A DNA stretch of 64,000 bases from Biomphalaria glabrata. Taxonomy: Eukaryota; Mollusca; Gastropoda; Planorbidae. The notes beneath the pieces were generated by a model. The model was not told the origin of the DNA. It made no database searches and saw only the letters and a program-made list of their open reading frames with translations. Both the position numbers and the translations under genes were made by a program. The DNA is taken from contig NC_074718.1 in assembly GCF_947242115.1 (NCBI RefSeq), forward strand, positions 44,959,199 through 45,023,198, written 5' to 3'. This document shows, piece after piece, positions 44,801 to 52,154 of this stretch; position 1 is the stretch's first letter, and each line of letters begins with the position of its first letter.

Positions 44801-47228
44801 ATTGTTCCGGATGTTTGTATAAATAGTAAAAGAAAAAGAGAATTTCAGATAAATGTAATACCGTTAATTAAATTTTTTGGATGGTCTCGTATAAAAATTA
44901 GATGTACTACAGCCACGTGGAGAGATTTTCATACCTTACTTTGGTGTTTGGATTCTGTTTTCCTTAAAAATCGGAACATAATATTAACGATAATTAGATT
45001 TTTTAATGTTTTAGGTAGAAAGTTAAATGTACTGTAAGAGAGTAGTGAGTTAAAATATTTTTCATAAAAATCCGTAAAAACATTATTTCGTAAATGAGAA
45101 GATTATTTGTTTATTAATTAGAAGAGGGAGTTCAAACAATTATTTGGCGTTAGTAGATTTTTAAATAAATTCGGAAATTTCTGGCGACGATTTGTAAGAA
45201 ACTAAATCCGTAACTTTCTTTATCGATTACAAAACTTCTATGTTATGTTTTACAAGAAAATTAAATGTCTAAAAAGTAATTTTCAGTAATCAATTCTAGT
45301 AAATTACTTTTTTTAAAAGCCTTATGCGATTTCAAACAATCATTAGTCATAATTCATGTTTTATAAAACAATATCCGGAACATTTTTACACTTAATGAAA
45401 TATAAGTCAGTATAGAGATTATGATTTAGCATTAATATGCTATTTACATAAAAACGGAACAACATATTATTGATAATGTGTTTTTGCAACGTTTAAGCAT
45501 GGAAATTGAATGTAATATAAGTTAGAAGAGCAAACAAACATTTGTTGGCATTGATTAGTTTTGCACAAAAAAATCCGGAACAATCAATTTTAGATACTTA
45601 AAACTATTGAGATGTTATGGGAGGAACATTAAAGGGTAAATCAGATTTTCAATAGCTTTTAGAGTTCTAGTTTTTTAAATCTAATCGTGACGGACAGACC
45701 GACCAACAGACAAAACGCACAAAAATAAGCTTCTTTTATTCGGATGGGGTCACTAAACAAAAAATAAATAAAATCTGATTTTTAAAAAAAGTTTAAGGAA
45801 TTGGTTTAGCACCTGATCATGTTGCGACGTTACGCTACTGCACGAAAATCGCTGCATAAAAAGTCCATTTAAAAAAATGTGCGTGATATTTACATACAAA
45901 GTGCATTATTAGCCTTTATAAACAAACAGAAATGTTTTCTTTTAATTTTAGCAGCTAGTTGACCAGAAAAAACGTCTTTAACTATTATTTGTATTTGTTG
46001 TAAACATTTCCTGTACATTTTAAAAATATATTTGACTTAGTGATACTGAAAATACACAAAAATTGTCCATCTTTGTTAGCATATTGTAACATTGCCTCCC
46101 TTACATTTACGTAATTGTTTTAGAATTGGTGTATTTTTATGAAAAAATCGCTTGCATAATTAATTTTATAAATTAAACGGTTTGCTTTTAGAAAACCAAA
46201 AGTAGCCGTTGCACCTAAACTTTTCAAGCCGGATTTAATGATGAAATAATATTTTTCATATCTCTTCTAGTTTTCGAGATCTGAGTGTGACAGACGGACA
46301 GACGGACAGACGGACAGACGGACAGACGGACATTTTGCACAAACCTAATAGCGGCTTTTTCCCCTTACGGGGGCCGCTAAAAATAATTAAAAAACAACAA
46401 CAAAGCTTATAGCTTATTAAGTGTAATAGTATCAATTAGTTTGAAGAAAGAATGGGTATCTGAGTGAAGGTTACCGGGATAGCTTTTTAAATGTCTTTAA
46501 TAAAAAAAAATGTATGACTTGAATTTAAATCGAGGGCTCAAGCTTTCTACAGCCAATACAATAGGCCTAACCACTGTGCTCGCAAAGTGCTTATGAAAAT
46601 ACAAGGTTCCATGGCTATCTATGTTTCAACAAAGCATAAAGGGGACTAATTCACCTTATACCGCCACATCAGCCAAGTACAATTTCTTTCCCTTGTTGGA
46701 TACCAAACAAAATAATTACTTACCAATAATTCATTAACTATTTTGGTTTGTTTTTTTAAATTGATTTTTGTTTTGCCAGGTACAAGATTCGCACTTTCTC
46801 TGTAGACTAATTGTGTTCAGCATGTTGTGTATGTACAATAGCTGAAACTGTGATCTAGTGAACTATCGCATAACAAACAATTGACAATGATGGAGTGCTC
46901 TCAGCGTGTCTTGTTTTTTTTATTTCTCGAAGTAAACTTTCCCCTTTCTTGTTTTTTTTTTTATCTTTTCTGTGATAGTACCATGCGCCTCAGTTGGGAC
47001 ATTTGAAATTCTTCAAGGTAGGACCTACCTTGATACCTAAGTGGTCCCAAGATTTGAGTCCATGTAGTAGATACTTACCAAACTTTCAATGTAAGGCACG
47101 ACCAATCTAACGGTGACGTTGATTGGCTGGTCATAGTGGTGTCTTGGTGGCACCATCTTGTTGTAGTTAGAGAAGGTCATGTGGAGTAGAGACTTCATAG
47201 CATCAGCGCCACATAGGCACAAAACTCA
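26371..47228 (-). CDS. Cys-loop (nicotinic acetylcholine receptor-like) channel subunit
   Basis: Exons in gene order: about 47228-47079, 43150-43106, 40652-40543, 38685-38580, 35297-35214 (or longer, see array), 28961-28792, 28274-28102, 26726-26371. Phases chain without a break. The product is a plasma-membrane ligand-gated channel subunit. Loop D reads VWTDYFLQWD, loop A VWFPNFMIVNA, and the Cys loop C-x13-C contains FPYD. The region before M1 reads FQLEMTRRPVY. M1, M2 (PERLSISITILLSFTVFLG), M3 and a C-terminal M4 are all present. The M2 flanks have Glu at -1' and 20', Leu at 9' and no Pro insertion, as in cation channels. No vicinal Cys pair is seen in loop C, so it is a non-alpha type. 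The signal-peptide exon was not found. A 45-base second exon is typical of the family. Molluscs are known to have many divergent subunits. Confidence 0.9.
27000..27205. repeat. Degenerate minisatellite (about 24-27 bp)
   Basis: About 8 units of CAGAGTTGCTTATCA followed by TCAGTGAAC variants, in the intron before the last receptor exon. Confidence 0.7.
27211..27470 (-). mobile_element. LINE family A, 3' fragment
   Basis: Antisense 3' end, with CTTATCTTATCTTATAGATT tail, GACGTTACTTCAAAAAATGA and CTAGCATATGGGATAAG, matching the long copy at 25001. Confidence 0.8.
27500..27731 (-). mobile_element. tRNA-derived SINE, family 1
   Basis: Antisense copy ending CTCTCGACTACGCTTCCCA, in the receptor intron between the M2 and M3 exons. 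Confidence 0.8.
27748..27848 (+). mobile_element. tRNA-derived SINE, family 3 (partial)
   Basis: Starts TGCCTGGTCGAGTGATATAC and ends where a hairpin-forming segment begins. Confidence 0.55.
27838..27982. repeat. Foldback element, about 145 bp
   Basis: CCTAAACACTGACCTGT at the left pairs with ACAGGTCAGTGCCTAGG at the right. An inner pair GGGCAGTGCAGACCAATA / TATTGGTCTATACTGCCC also matches. The whole segment could fold as one long hairpin; probably a MITE remnant. Confidence 0.65.
28102..28274 (-). CDS. Receptor gene, exon with M1 and M2
   Basis: Acceptor CATGCAG, donor GTAATG. M1 reads ILIPVFLISLLEGVSLVM. M2 is PERLSISITILLSFTVFLG, with Glu at -1' and Arg in place of the usual Lys at 0'. 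ENLPETSEHISLI follows, matching the nicotinic M2-M3 linker pattern. Confidence 0.9.
28275..28791. other. Receptor intron, no feature seen
   Basis: AT-rich intron between the loop C exon and the M1/M2 exon. No transposon recognised. Confidence 0.5.
28792..28961 (-). CDS. Receptor gene, exon with loop C and pre-M1 segment
   Basis: The acceptor is TCTCTATTTCAACATGACAATTCAG (cut shown by position 28962). The exon reads LMAPQTGINLEQMSPNGQFD, then RFFDSLHFQLEMTRRPVYM. The donor is GTAAGT. PNGQFDV corresponds to the PNGEWDL segment of nicotinic subunits, and the spacing from the Cys loop (30 versus about 28 residues) fits. Loop C lacks the adjacent cysteines. An alternative in-phase acceptor near 29015 would add about 18 residues. 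Confidence 0.85.
29145..29600 (-). mobile_element. LINE ORF2 3' fragment with C-terminal tail
   Basis: Minus strand translates to LADIEESTWLHAASERDSWR and later to a decayed Cys/His finger (NGYACPG...). It also has RWVGHVSRMGDERM, the usual end of an endonuclease/RT-type LINE. It is related to 11950-12315 and interrupted. Confidence 0.75.
29640..30090 (-). mobile_element. Second jockey-like LINE 3' end with (ATT)n
   Basis: Minus strand ends in KRYKTPIAKTNRHKHSFVPL and AIKTLNKNN then a stop, the classic jockey/CR1-like tail. An (ATT)n run at 29645-29680 is the 3' tail. A related 3' end may be 54285-54640. Confidence 0.65.
30340..30750. mobile_element. Possible solo LTR fossil
   Basis: Ends in TTTCATTATTCTGTGATTTG and TAACA after a TTATTGTGTCTGCTACACCC stretch, like an LTR terminus. 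The left border near TGTTAATTCC is uncertain and no clean target duplication was found. No coding part is attached. Confidence 0.3.
30751..31346. other. Receptor intron, no firm feature
   Basis: Two short minus-strand frames lie here (around 30700-30900 and 30950-31150), neither with convincing splice borders in the receptor's phase. Nothing else is recognised. Confidence 0.4.
31510..35230 (-). repeat. 24-bp minisatellite made of an exon end plus its 5' splice site, 155 donors
   Basis: On the gene (minus) strand each unit is the last 15 bases of the Cys-loop exon (AACACATCTGTCCAT or ...CCGT) followed by GTAAGTAAC. The first donor is at 35213-35208 and the last at 31517-31512. The distance, 3696 bases, is exactly 154 x 24, so no unit has changed length. 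The array is open in the receptor's frame (units such as VSNNTSVR), and every donor leaves phase 0. Nearly all units keep GTAAGT; two read GTAAGA. Variants CGT/CAT, GTTAC/GCTAC and GTCAC recur in blocks, showing higher-order duplication (for example around 32901, 33165 and 34845). The array is also open in all three plus-strand frames, only because 24 is a multiple of 3. Confidence 0.95.
35214..35297 (-). CDS. Receptor gene, Cys-loop exon (shortest form)
   Basis: Acceptor TTGTTTTTTGTTAG. The exon reads IDVSKFPYDHHICGPSVSLW then MFDNTSVH, phase 0 at both ends. The previous exon ends VPCT, so the Cys loop is C-TIDVSKFPYDHHI-C, exactly 13 residues between the cysteines, with the family's F-P-x-D. 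SLWMF corresponds to the loop B SWxY segment. The exon's 3' end and donor are the founder unit of the 24-bp array. Using later donors would lengthen the exon in steps of 8 codons, up to 31518. Confidence 0.85.
35683..35855. mobile_element. MITE with long inverted ends, copy 1
   Basis: Ends GACCTCATTCACCAATCGTA at the left and its inverse at the right, continuing into AACAAACAACATTT. The middle has CACGTG. A second copy is at 47449-47636. In the intron upstream (in gene order) of the Cys-loop exon. Confidence 0.8.
36030..36460 (+). repeat. Unclassified 430-bp interspersed repeat, copy 1
   Basis: Shares AACGATCGTAAGAGGAAACG, GGGTGCGAGAGCATCCTCAT, CAGCCTCTTGCCGTGAGTCT and GGAGCTCTTGTTCACTTTTG with an inverted copy at 52155-52535. 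GC-richer than the surrounding intron. No terminal repeats are evident. Confidence 0.75.
36461..37360. other. Receptor intron with repeat scraps
   Basis: Around 36950-37005 the end of an element is visible (CTATAGCTACGCCACTG after a CA run). No gene seen. Confidence 0.4.
37361..37852 (-). mobile_element. LINE family A, 3' fragment
   Basis: Antisense to about 160 codons of the ORF2 C-terminus: RPIIEYASSVWDPSTQE-like start, TQNRAVRFITNEYSHLTRVT, and LVPYARTNLYKYSFFPSAIR near the end. It runs into a (CT)n block at 37852-37896 and carries GATAA-type tail sequence at 37361. Confidence 0.85.
37925..38345. mobile_element. LINE endonuclease/RT tail fragments
   Basis: 37925-38050 is antisense to the tail seen at 18380 (GTCTGCCTCTTCTTCTTTGT). 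38195-38340 in plus orientation reads a decayed YACESWTLTAEL motif. Two fragments of the same class in opposite orientation. Confidence 0.55.
38365..38548 (-). mobile_element. tRNA-derived SINE, family 2
   Basis: Antisense copy with GGAACCCATTAGAGTATGGT and ACCCACTCGGCCACCATGCC. It ends about 25 bases beyond the splice donor of the receptor exon at 38580. Confidence 0.75.
38580..38685 (-). CDS. Receptor gene, exon with loop E
   Basis: Acceptor TTTTTGGTCTTCAAG, donor GTGAGT. Reads KNDPLDSNGDEQIVNVQSDG then TVLYTPRASLEVPCT. The SDGTVLYTP...VPC pattern matches loop E and the first cysteine of the Cys loop in nicotinic subunits. Phases: one base in, phase 0 out. Confidence 0.9.
38741..39000 (-). 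mobile_element. tRNA-derived SINE, family 1, with poly(A) and (ATT)n
   Basis: A run of A (38741-38763) and (ATT)n (38766-38805) precede an antisense family 1 body (GCGCTACTTTCATGCTTATA, CCGAGTCGGGTGTCGAATAT). The tRNA-like head is incomplete. Confidence 0.75.
39010..39545 (-). mobile_element. tRNA-derived SINE, family 4
   Basis: In antisense, a tRNA-like region has B box GAATTCGAACTCATGG and an A-box side ACCACTCTGCTAGTGG. The body contains AAATTTCAGCTTGATCC. A related copy covers 46430-46760, where the flanking AATTTCTTTCCCTTGTT... ACCAAACAAAATAATTA is shared. Confidence 0.65.
39546..40041. other. Receptor intron, no firm feature
   Basis: Contains short open frames on both strands with no recognisable domain. 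A G-run at 39780 resembles the SINE family 1 body, so old SINE debris is likely. Confidence 0.4.
40042..40533. repeat. 490-bp polypurine/polypyrimidine tract
   Basis: Almost pure GAAA/GAGA on the plus strand, so CTTT/CTCT on the gene strand. It begins about 10 bases past the donor of the loop D/A exon. It opens several frames on both strands, which are composition artefacts. Confidence 0.95.
40543..40652 (-). CDS. Receptor gene, exon with loops D and A
   Basis: Acceptor TGTGGTTCCCCAG, donor GTGAGT. Reads VWTDYFLQWDPAQYDGINTI then VVPRSLVWFPNFMIVN. WTDYFLQW is loop D. WFPNFMIVN corresponds to the WxPDxxLxN of loop A, with Asn in place of the usual Asp. Confidence 0.92.
40653..41109. other. 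Receptor intron, no feature seen
   Basis: No gene or named repeat recognised. Confidence 0.45.
41110..41303. mobile_element. SPIN-like hAT MITE, copy 1
   Basis: Left end CAGGGGTTCTCAACCTGTGG, right end AAAGGTTGAGAACCGCTG. Flanked by CTCTAAGC on both sides (one base offset at the right). The left 50 bases (GGGTCGCGACCCC...) match the end sequence I recall for SPIN hAT elements. It contains an internal GT/G run. No transposase. Confidence 0.8.
41690..41832 (+). mobile_element. tRNA-derived SINE, family 3
   Basis: GCCTTGTCGTGTGGTATGCG head, TTCCCGGATTCGAGACCTGC B box region and GTTCAGCGGGAAGTTTGTGC body. Confidence 0.75.
41838..42515. mobile_element. hAT-type non-autonomous element, 678 bp
   Basis: Perfect 8-bp duplication TGTTAAAA (41830-41837 and 42516-42523). 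Ends are CAGTGATGCCCAA at the left and its inverse GGGCATCACTG at the right. Subterminal GGCCAGCGGGCCAGATCTGG and GTGGCCCGCGACAC. No intact transposase. Confidence 0.85.
42631..42850 (-). mobile_element. LINE family A, 3' fragment
   Basis: Antisense 3' end with GATAA-type tail, translating to LVPYARTNLYKGSFFHSAFR then ARKTSDLAEFRSLVNMHD and a stop. Confidence 0.85.
43106..43150 (-). CDS. Receptor gene, 45-base exon
   Basis: Acceptor TGCTTACAG, donor GTAAGT. Encodes DVKNQLLKFVGVFNL, corresponding to DVDEKNQVLTTNIWL in alpha7-type subunits. Nicotinic subunit genes typically have a 45-base exon at this place. Phase 0 at both ends. Confidence 0.85.
43288..43460 (-). mobile_element. tRNA-derived SINE, family 3
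   Basis: Antisense full copy, very like 23663-23831 (TTCGGATGTTCCTTCAGAGT, GGGTTTGAACCCTGGGCC, AACCGCACGACCAGGCAGCC). Confidence 0.85.
43830..44625. repeat. About 128-bp satellite with TGACGTCA-like sites, 5-6 copies
   Basis: Units contain TGGTGCACCGAGTGCGTTCT, CATTTCATTTAAAGAATTC, CATATGACGTCAAAGG and CACTACGTCACACGGCCTAG. Copies decay to the right. It may be the left part of a larger repeat extending to about 46390. Confidence 0.85.
44626..46390. repeat. Unclassified AT-rich repeat region
   Basis: Several related stretches (AAAATCCGTAAAAACAT, AAAATTCGGAA, CCGGAACA) recur every few hundred bases. A GACAGACG run is at 46285-46333. The right end has a hairpin AGCGGC...GCCGCT before CTAAAAA. 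It looks like one large degenerate element, possibly Helitron-like, but the left end could not be fixed. Confidence 0.4.
46430..46760 (-). mobile_element. tRNA-derived SINE, family 4, second copy
   Basis: Shares GGCTCAAGC, ACCACTGTGCTCGCAAAGTG, and the flank ACCGCCACATCAGCCAAGTA with 39010-39545. Confidence 0.55.
46761..47078. other. Receptor intron, no feature seen
   Basis: AT-rich, with T-runs. Nothing recognised. Confidence 0.45.
47079..47228 (-). CDS. Receptor gene, N-terminal extracellular exon (5' border uncertain)
   Basis: Donor GTAAGT. Reads DAMKSLLHMTFSNYNKMVPP then HHYDQPINVTVRLVVPYIES. NYNKMVPP is the family's NYNKLVRP motif at the start of the ligand-binding domain, and INVTVRLVV matches the first beta strand. 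The upstream border is a weak TTTTTTTGAG acceptor. The preceding signal-peptide exon was not identified, though the 39-bp array at 49.8 kb lies on that side. Confidence 0.8.
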
Positions 47229-47448
47229 AAAAAAGGGGGAGGGAATGAAAGCATAGAATTATTGATTTACATTGAATATTATCTATTGACGACGTTGTTA
47301 GGTTGTCACAGTCTCGCTTGACATTGCCTGTTCTATGTTCACCTCTGGTCACGTGGGTTAAAGGCACGTGAAACCTCTGATGTAGAAAGAGGAATTAAGA
47401 AAGACTAAATTGGCTTTTAGTCAGTTGGAAAGAGTAGTAACTTAGGTT

Positions 47449-47636
47449 CAATGGACCTCATTCACCAATCGTAAACAAACAAGATTTAGCCACCTGGTGC
47501 TCTATCTCTTCTATATAATTTACGATCTCATGTTTAATTCATGATGGTTGTCACGTGACCTTTTTTTTCGTTGTTTTATCAATAAGATCACGTGACTAAA
47601 TGTTGTTTGTTTACGATTGGTGAATGAGGCCCATTG
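47449..47636. mobile_element. MITE with long inverted ends, copy 2
   Basis: Left CCTCATTCACCAATCGTAAA and right TTTACGATTGGTGAATGAGG, with CACGTGA sites inside, as in copy 1 at 35683. Confidence 0.8.
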
Positions 47637-47762
47637 AGCAGAGTCGTCTCTGGGATTTAAGACGGTACATATATTTCTAATAGATATTTTCTGTTCAGTT
47701 GAGCAGAGTCGTCTCTGGGATTTAAGACGGTACATATATTTCTAAAAGATATTTTCTATACT
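47637..47762. repeat. Direct duplication of a 62-bp segment
   Basis: GAGCAGAGTCGTCTCTGGGA through AGATATTTTCT occurs twice in tandem with one or two differences. Confidence 0.85.
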
Positions 47763-47819
47763 TAGAGCTGGATACATATGATTGAAGTTTATTGTTACCC
47801 GCTGTGATCGGACGAATCT

Positions 47820-48020
47820 TTGTAGTGAAGTTGTATTCTAGAGGATTTGTATATTTGATAGTAGTGAAGTTGTATTCTAGAGGATTTGTATATTTGATAG
47901 TAGTGAAGTTGTATTCTAGAGGATTTGTGTATTAGATAGTAGTGAAGTTGTATTCTAGAGGATTTGTATATTATATAGTAGTGAAGTTGTATTCTAGAGG
48001 ATTTGTATATTTGATAACGC
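47820..48020. repeat. 39-bp minisatellite, 5 copies
   Basis: Units read TAGTGAAGTTGTATTCTAGA then GGATTTGTATATTTGATAG. Nearly identical copies. Confidence 0.9.
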
Positions 48021-48388
48021 TGTTATGCAGATGTAGTTATATTTCAAATTGGATATCTTGGTGTAAATACCATGAAGTGCAGTATACTGTGTGATTGAGT
48101 AAATGTTACATTTTGTCTGCTAAAGTGGATTCAAGTCAATCTATTCTATTTATGTTGGTCCCGTGTTACGTACTTACGTATGACTCCACGGAGCACGAAC
48201 CCAACATTCTTTAACAATGCACACTGTTACCTGCGCACGTTAGTGTGAATGGCGAACGGTGCGAATGCGTGTTGAAAGGAGAGAACCAAAAATGAAAGAA
48301 TAGAAACTAAATAGCGGTTTTAGTGTTATCGTATCGTATCGTATCGTATCGTATCGTATTAATTACACAAGTGGTTTACTAATTGATT

Positions 48389-48627
48389 TCTTATCTTATA
48401 TAATACAGACGTTACTTAAAAAAAGAAGATGATTACGTCCTACGCGTCATGCATTTAGTCATGCATATTAACCTATGACCTAAGTTCTGCCAAGTCACTG
48501 GTATTCCTGGCTAGCTCAGACAACCCATTCCATGCTCTAATAGCACTAAGGAAGAAGGAGCATTTGTACAAATTTGTCCTAGCATATGGGACGAGGAATG
48601 TGCCTTTATCTTTATGTCTTTCAGAGT
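48389..48627 (-). mobile_element. LINE family A, 3' fragment
   Basis: Same antisense 3' end as 25001 (CTTATATAATACAGACGTTA, GGGACGAGGAATGTGCCTTT). Preceded at 48330-48360 by a GTATC repeat. Confidence 0.85.
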
Positions 48628-49189
48628 TCATGAAGATTAAGTGAATTATAATCTATGACGTTGACGTTTTTGTGTTGTTGTATTATTAAAAGAGTCTCTT
48701 CACATTAACAAAACGCAACGCACACATTGATAACAAACAAGTTGTTTACATTCTGGTGACCAGTCCTATGTGTAATATTGTCACCACGTATACAGCTACA
48801 TAAGTTTACAAGAAATTGTTTCGTGATATTTTTCCAATAGCGAGGTCAAACTTTTAATTTTATTTTTCAAAATCTCAATCTGCATTTGCGCAATGCTAAG
48901 CAACTTCATAATAAACTAAACAATGTCAATGTCAAGGACGCTAAAATGAAACTCAATGTTGCCAACTTAATTTTTAAAAAATGAGTGATACAACACTACA
49001 CTAGTGCAGTATTATTCTGTACATCAATTCATATAAAAAAACAGCCGACTATTTGAAGTTTTCCCGCCACAACTAGGCCTGCACATCTCGAGTAAATGAC
49101 AAAGTCTTAAACTGTAGGCTAAAAGAAAACATTCTAGCCTAAACTATTTATTTTGGTAATGAGGGAAAATATGTTTGTAAAAAAAAATG
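48628..49189. other. AT-rich spacer, no feature seen
   Basis: Nothing recognisable on either strand. Confidence 0.45.
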
Positions 49190-49420
49190 TGGTGCTGAGT
49201 GGCAAAGCGCTTGGCTTCCGAACCGAATGGCTCCGCGTTCGAATCCTGGTGAGGAATTAGATTTTGAATCTTTAGGGCGCCTCTGAGTCCACCCAGCTTT
49301 AATGGGTGTCGGATGTTAGTTGGGGAAACGTAAAAGCGGTTGTCGATGTGCTGGCCACACGACACCCTCGTTGGTCCACAGAAACCGATGAGCTTTACAT
49401 CAGCTTCCCTATTGATCTTG
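49190..49420 (+). mobile_element. tRNA-derived SINE, family 2
   Basis: Head GCTGAGTGGCAAAGCGCTTG, B box GCGTTCGAATCCTGG, body GGGCGCCTCTGAGTCCACCC. One of the best-preserved copies. Confidence 0.9.
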
Positions 49421-49795
49421 CAAACTTAGTTAACTTTAATTAATAAACAATAATGAATAAACTGCTTCATGGAGCGATATAGATCTGTTTAGGCCCTAGC
49501 AAAGTGTTTAGTTCACCACAACGACTGCTATACTTACCAAAGTGTTTATTGAAACCTAAAACTATTAAATAAATAATACAGCATGATAACTTCGCACACT
49601 TCATTCTTCACAATTTCATTCGCTCATTAAGTTTTGAATACAGCGAAATTCTGTTAAGTTAATTTCGACACCTAAAGGTCATGGGTCAAGTGTCGTAAAT
49701 CTTGACCCCTATTTCAGAGCTTCCATATTAAAAGTGTGAAGTTCATATTATCCGATACGAATCATTGAAATATAGATGCTGCGGCAAGCAAGGGG

Positions 49796-49985
49796 GAGCG
49801 CTCACCATTTCTGTGGCACTGTCAGGTCAGAGAGAGGCGCTCACCATTTCTGTGGCACTGTCAGGTCAGAGAGAGGCGCTCACCATATCTGTGGCTCTGT
49901 TAGGTCAGAGAGAGGCGCTCACCATATCTGTGGCTCTGTTAGGTCAGAGGCACTCACCACATTTGTGGCTCTGTCAGGTCAGACA
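49796..49985. repeat. 39-bp minisatellite, 5 copies, with splice-site-like units
   Basis: Plus-strand units read GCGCTCACCATTTCTGTGGC then ACTGTCAGGTCAGAGAGAG. On the minus strand (receptor gene sense) each reads as a pyrimidine-rich CTCTCTGACCTGACAG, 13 bases, then GTGAGC, i.e. acceptor, micro-exon and donor in miniature. It lies about 2.6 kb upstream of the first recognised receptor exon. Confidence 0.85.
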
Positions 49986-50261
49986 TTAAACACGTAACAG
50001 GTCATTAGTATGATAATATCACACTATTGATAATTTTTTTTATAAAGATAATGGTTTTATCAAACGGTTGACAACCTGGAACATATTTGCTTTCTATTAT
50101 ACATTATTGTTTTATTTTAAATATTATTGCAGCAGTGTTTGACATACTGAGTGTTGAATTTACAAGGCGCGGCATGACAGAAGGGTCACGTGGCCGCAAT
50201 ACATAAACTGAACGAGATCCGGAATTCATATTAACCAGAACATTTAAAGCACAAGCGATCT

Positions 50262-50680
50262 AATGTGTGTGTGTGTGTGTGTGTCTGTGTGTGATAGAGA
50301 GTGAGTGTGTCTGTGTGTGATTGAGAGTGAGTGTGTGTCTGTGTGTGATAGAGAGTGAGTGTGTGTGTCTGTGTGTGATAGAGAGTGAGTGTGCGTCTGT
50401 GTGTGATAGAGAGTGAGTGTGTGTCTGTGTGTGTGTGCTGTGTGTGATAGATAGTGTGTGTGTGTGATAGAGGGTGAGTGTGTGTCTGTGTGTGTGCTAG
50501 GTGTGATAGAGAGTGAGTGTGTGTCTCTGTATGTGATAGAGAGTGATTGTGTGTCTGTGCGTGTCTGTGTGTGACACACCTCTCCCCTCCTCATCTCTCC
50601 CCACCTCTTCCCATCTCTCCCCTCCTCTCCCCACCTCTCCCCATCTCTCCCCACCTCTCCCCCAACTGATTTACACAAGT
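50262..50680. repeat. (GT)n-rich minisatellite and CT-rich tail
   Basis: GTGTGTGTCTGTGTGTGATA and AGAGAGTGAGT units recur to about 50575, followed by a CTCTCCCC-type block to 50680. Confidence 0.95.
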
Positions 50681-51133
50681 GATTAGACATAAGTCGAGTC
50701 TAATAATTTGTTCTCATTGTGAATGTGATATTACCGACAGGATCATAATACCAACTGGGCCTGGTGTATGATGACCATTTACTAGTGGCTTATAGTAATT
50801 GAACTGGTCACAATGACTTTCTAATAAGAGTTTAAATCAATTGGGCCTGATCATGATGACCTCCGTAGCAGCGTTTAAGAAAATATAAGAGATGATTATT
50901 TTTAACTCTTAATTAAAATGACTCATTGATATACACAATTTGAATTATGGGACTATTTTATTATGGAGCTAGATCTAAAAATTAAAAAAAAAAATACTTA
51001 AAAATAACAACAACGGAAGCTTAACAAAGGGGAAGAATCGCAAAATCACTGCCACATCTCTAAATACTTCAACGTTTAATTCCCTTTTCATTTAAAACAA
51101 ACCATTAATTACACAAGTGGTTTGCTAATTGAT
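50681..51133. other. AT-rich spacer, no feature seen
   Basis: Nothing recognisable. Confidence 0.45.
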
Positions 51134-51310
51134 TTCTTATCTTATATATTACAGACGTTACTTCAAAAGAGAAGATGATTACGTCCTACGCGTCAGGCAT
51201 TTAGTCATGCATATTAACCAATGACTTCAATTCTGCCAAGTCACTGGTTTTCCTGGCTAGCTCAGGCAACCCATTCCATGCTCTAATAGCACTAGGGAAG
51301 AAGGAGCGTT
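51134..51310 (-). mobile_element. LINE family A, 3' fragment
   Basis: Antisense 3' end (TTATATATTACAGACGTTAC through CACTAGGGAAGAAGGAGCG), preceded by the same ACACAAGTGGTTTGCTAATT string that precedes the copy at 48389. Confidence 0.85.
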
Positions 51311-52048
51311 TAATTGATTCGTGATTGTCATGGAATAACTGTGCGAAATAATTGAATTAGAAGTGGGAGAAAAAGCGTCTACAAAACTTCTACAAGACAG
51401 ACAGACAGGCGGAGTTAATTTAAGCTTTGTCAAAACAACTTCGTCTTAATTTGACTTCTAATTCTTTACATCTCAATTGATATAATAGTTTTACCGTTTA
51501 TTCACTTGCCAGATAGGATGGCTAGAAATGGGAAGCTTTTTATCTGTAGGTCCTGGCAAGTGCGAGACCTTTTAATTCTGATTTCATAAAAGTGTCCAGT
51601 TATGGCCTTGACATTCTCATTTTATCTTCATTATAAATGAGGCCCAAGTTTAAGTAAAAGTTGGACCTCGGAATCTGAAATCTTTTGAAAGATAGAAGTA
51701 GATATTAATCAAATCATAGATATGTGTGTTTAGTTAAAATAAGCCAAAGAATATCTAGTCCATTTAGTCCACTGTATGATATAGAAACAGAAATCTGGCA
51801 TATTGGAACAGGTAAATCCAGAAAACCAGAGAGAAAAAAAACTGTCTTTTCCTTAAATAGTCATACTGGGGATCCTATGGTATTCAGTGGTGAGTAGTGA
51901 CCAACCTTGTTCAGCCTGGGGGTCGGGAGGGGGGCATATACATTTTCTACACGCTTATCACGAGGCGCATGTAATGGAGAGTATGTGTGTGTGTTTCCAA
52001 GGTAACGAGAGTAGAGGGATTTTTCGTTTTGGTGTTGTAGAATCTTTT
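51311..52048. other. Spacer with repeat scraps
   Basis: 51400-51450 resembles the tail of SINE family 4 (GACAGACAGACAGGCGGAGT and AAGCTTTGTC). No gene seen. Confidence 0.4.
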
Positions 52049-52130
52049 CTTATAAAATACAGACGTAACTTCAAAAAGGAAGATGATTATGTCCTACGCG
52101 TGTTCTTAGGTCAATCTAGTCATGCATGAG
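52049..52130 (-). mobile_element. LINE family A, short 3' fragment
   Basis: ATACAGACGTAACTTCAAAA then GAAGATGATTATGTCCTACG. Confidence 0.75.
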
Positions 52131-52154
52131 AAGGATGTAACCACAACAGGCTAT

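Noticed and set aside
43830-46390. Complete Helitron ending in the hairpin before CTAAAAA
   Set aside because: The base after CTAA is A rather than T and no 5' TC end was found, so it is listed only as an unclassified repeat.
47296-48210. Solo LTR beginning TGTTAGG and ending CCCAACA
   Set aside because: The ends match but the flanks show no target duplication, and the interior is a patchwork of MITE and minisatellite. Not supported.
50244-50690. His/Thr/Ser-rich minus-strand frame
   Set aside because: Translation of (GT)n minisatellite.
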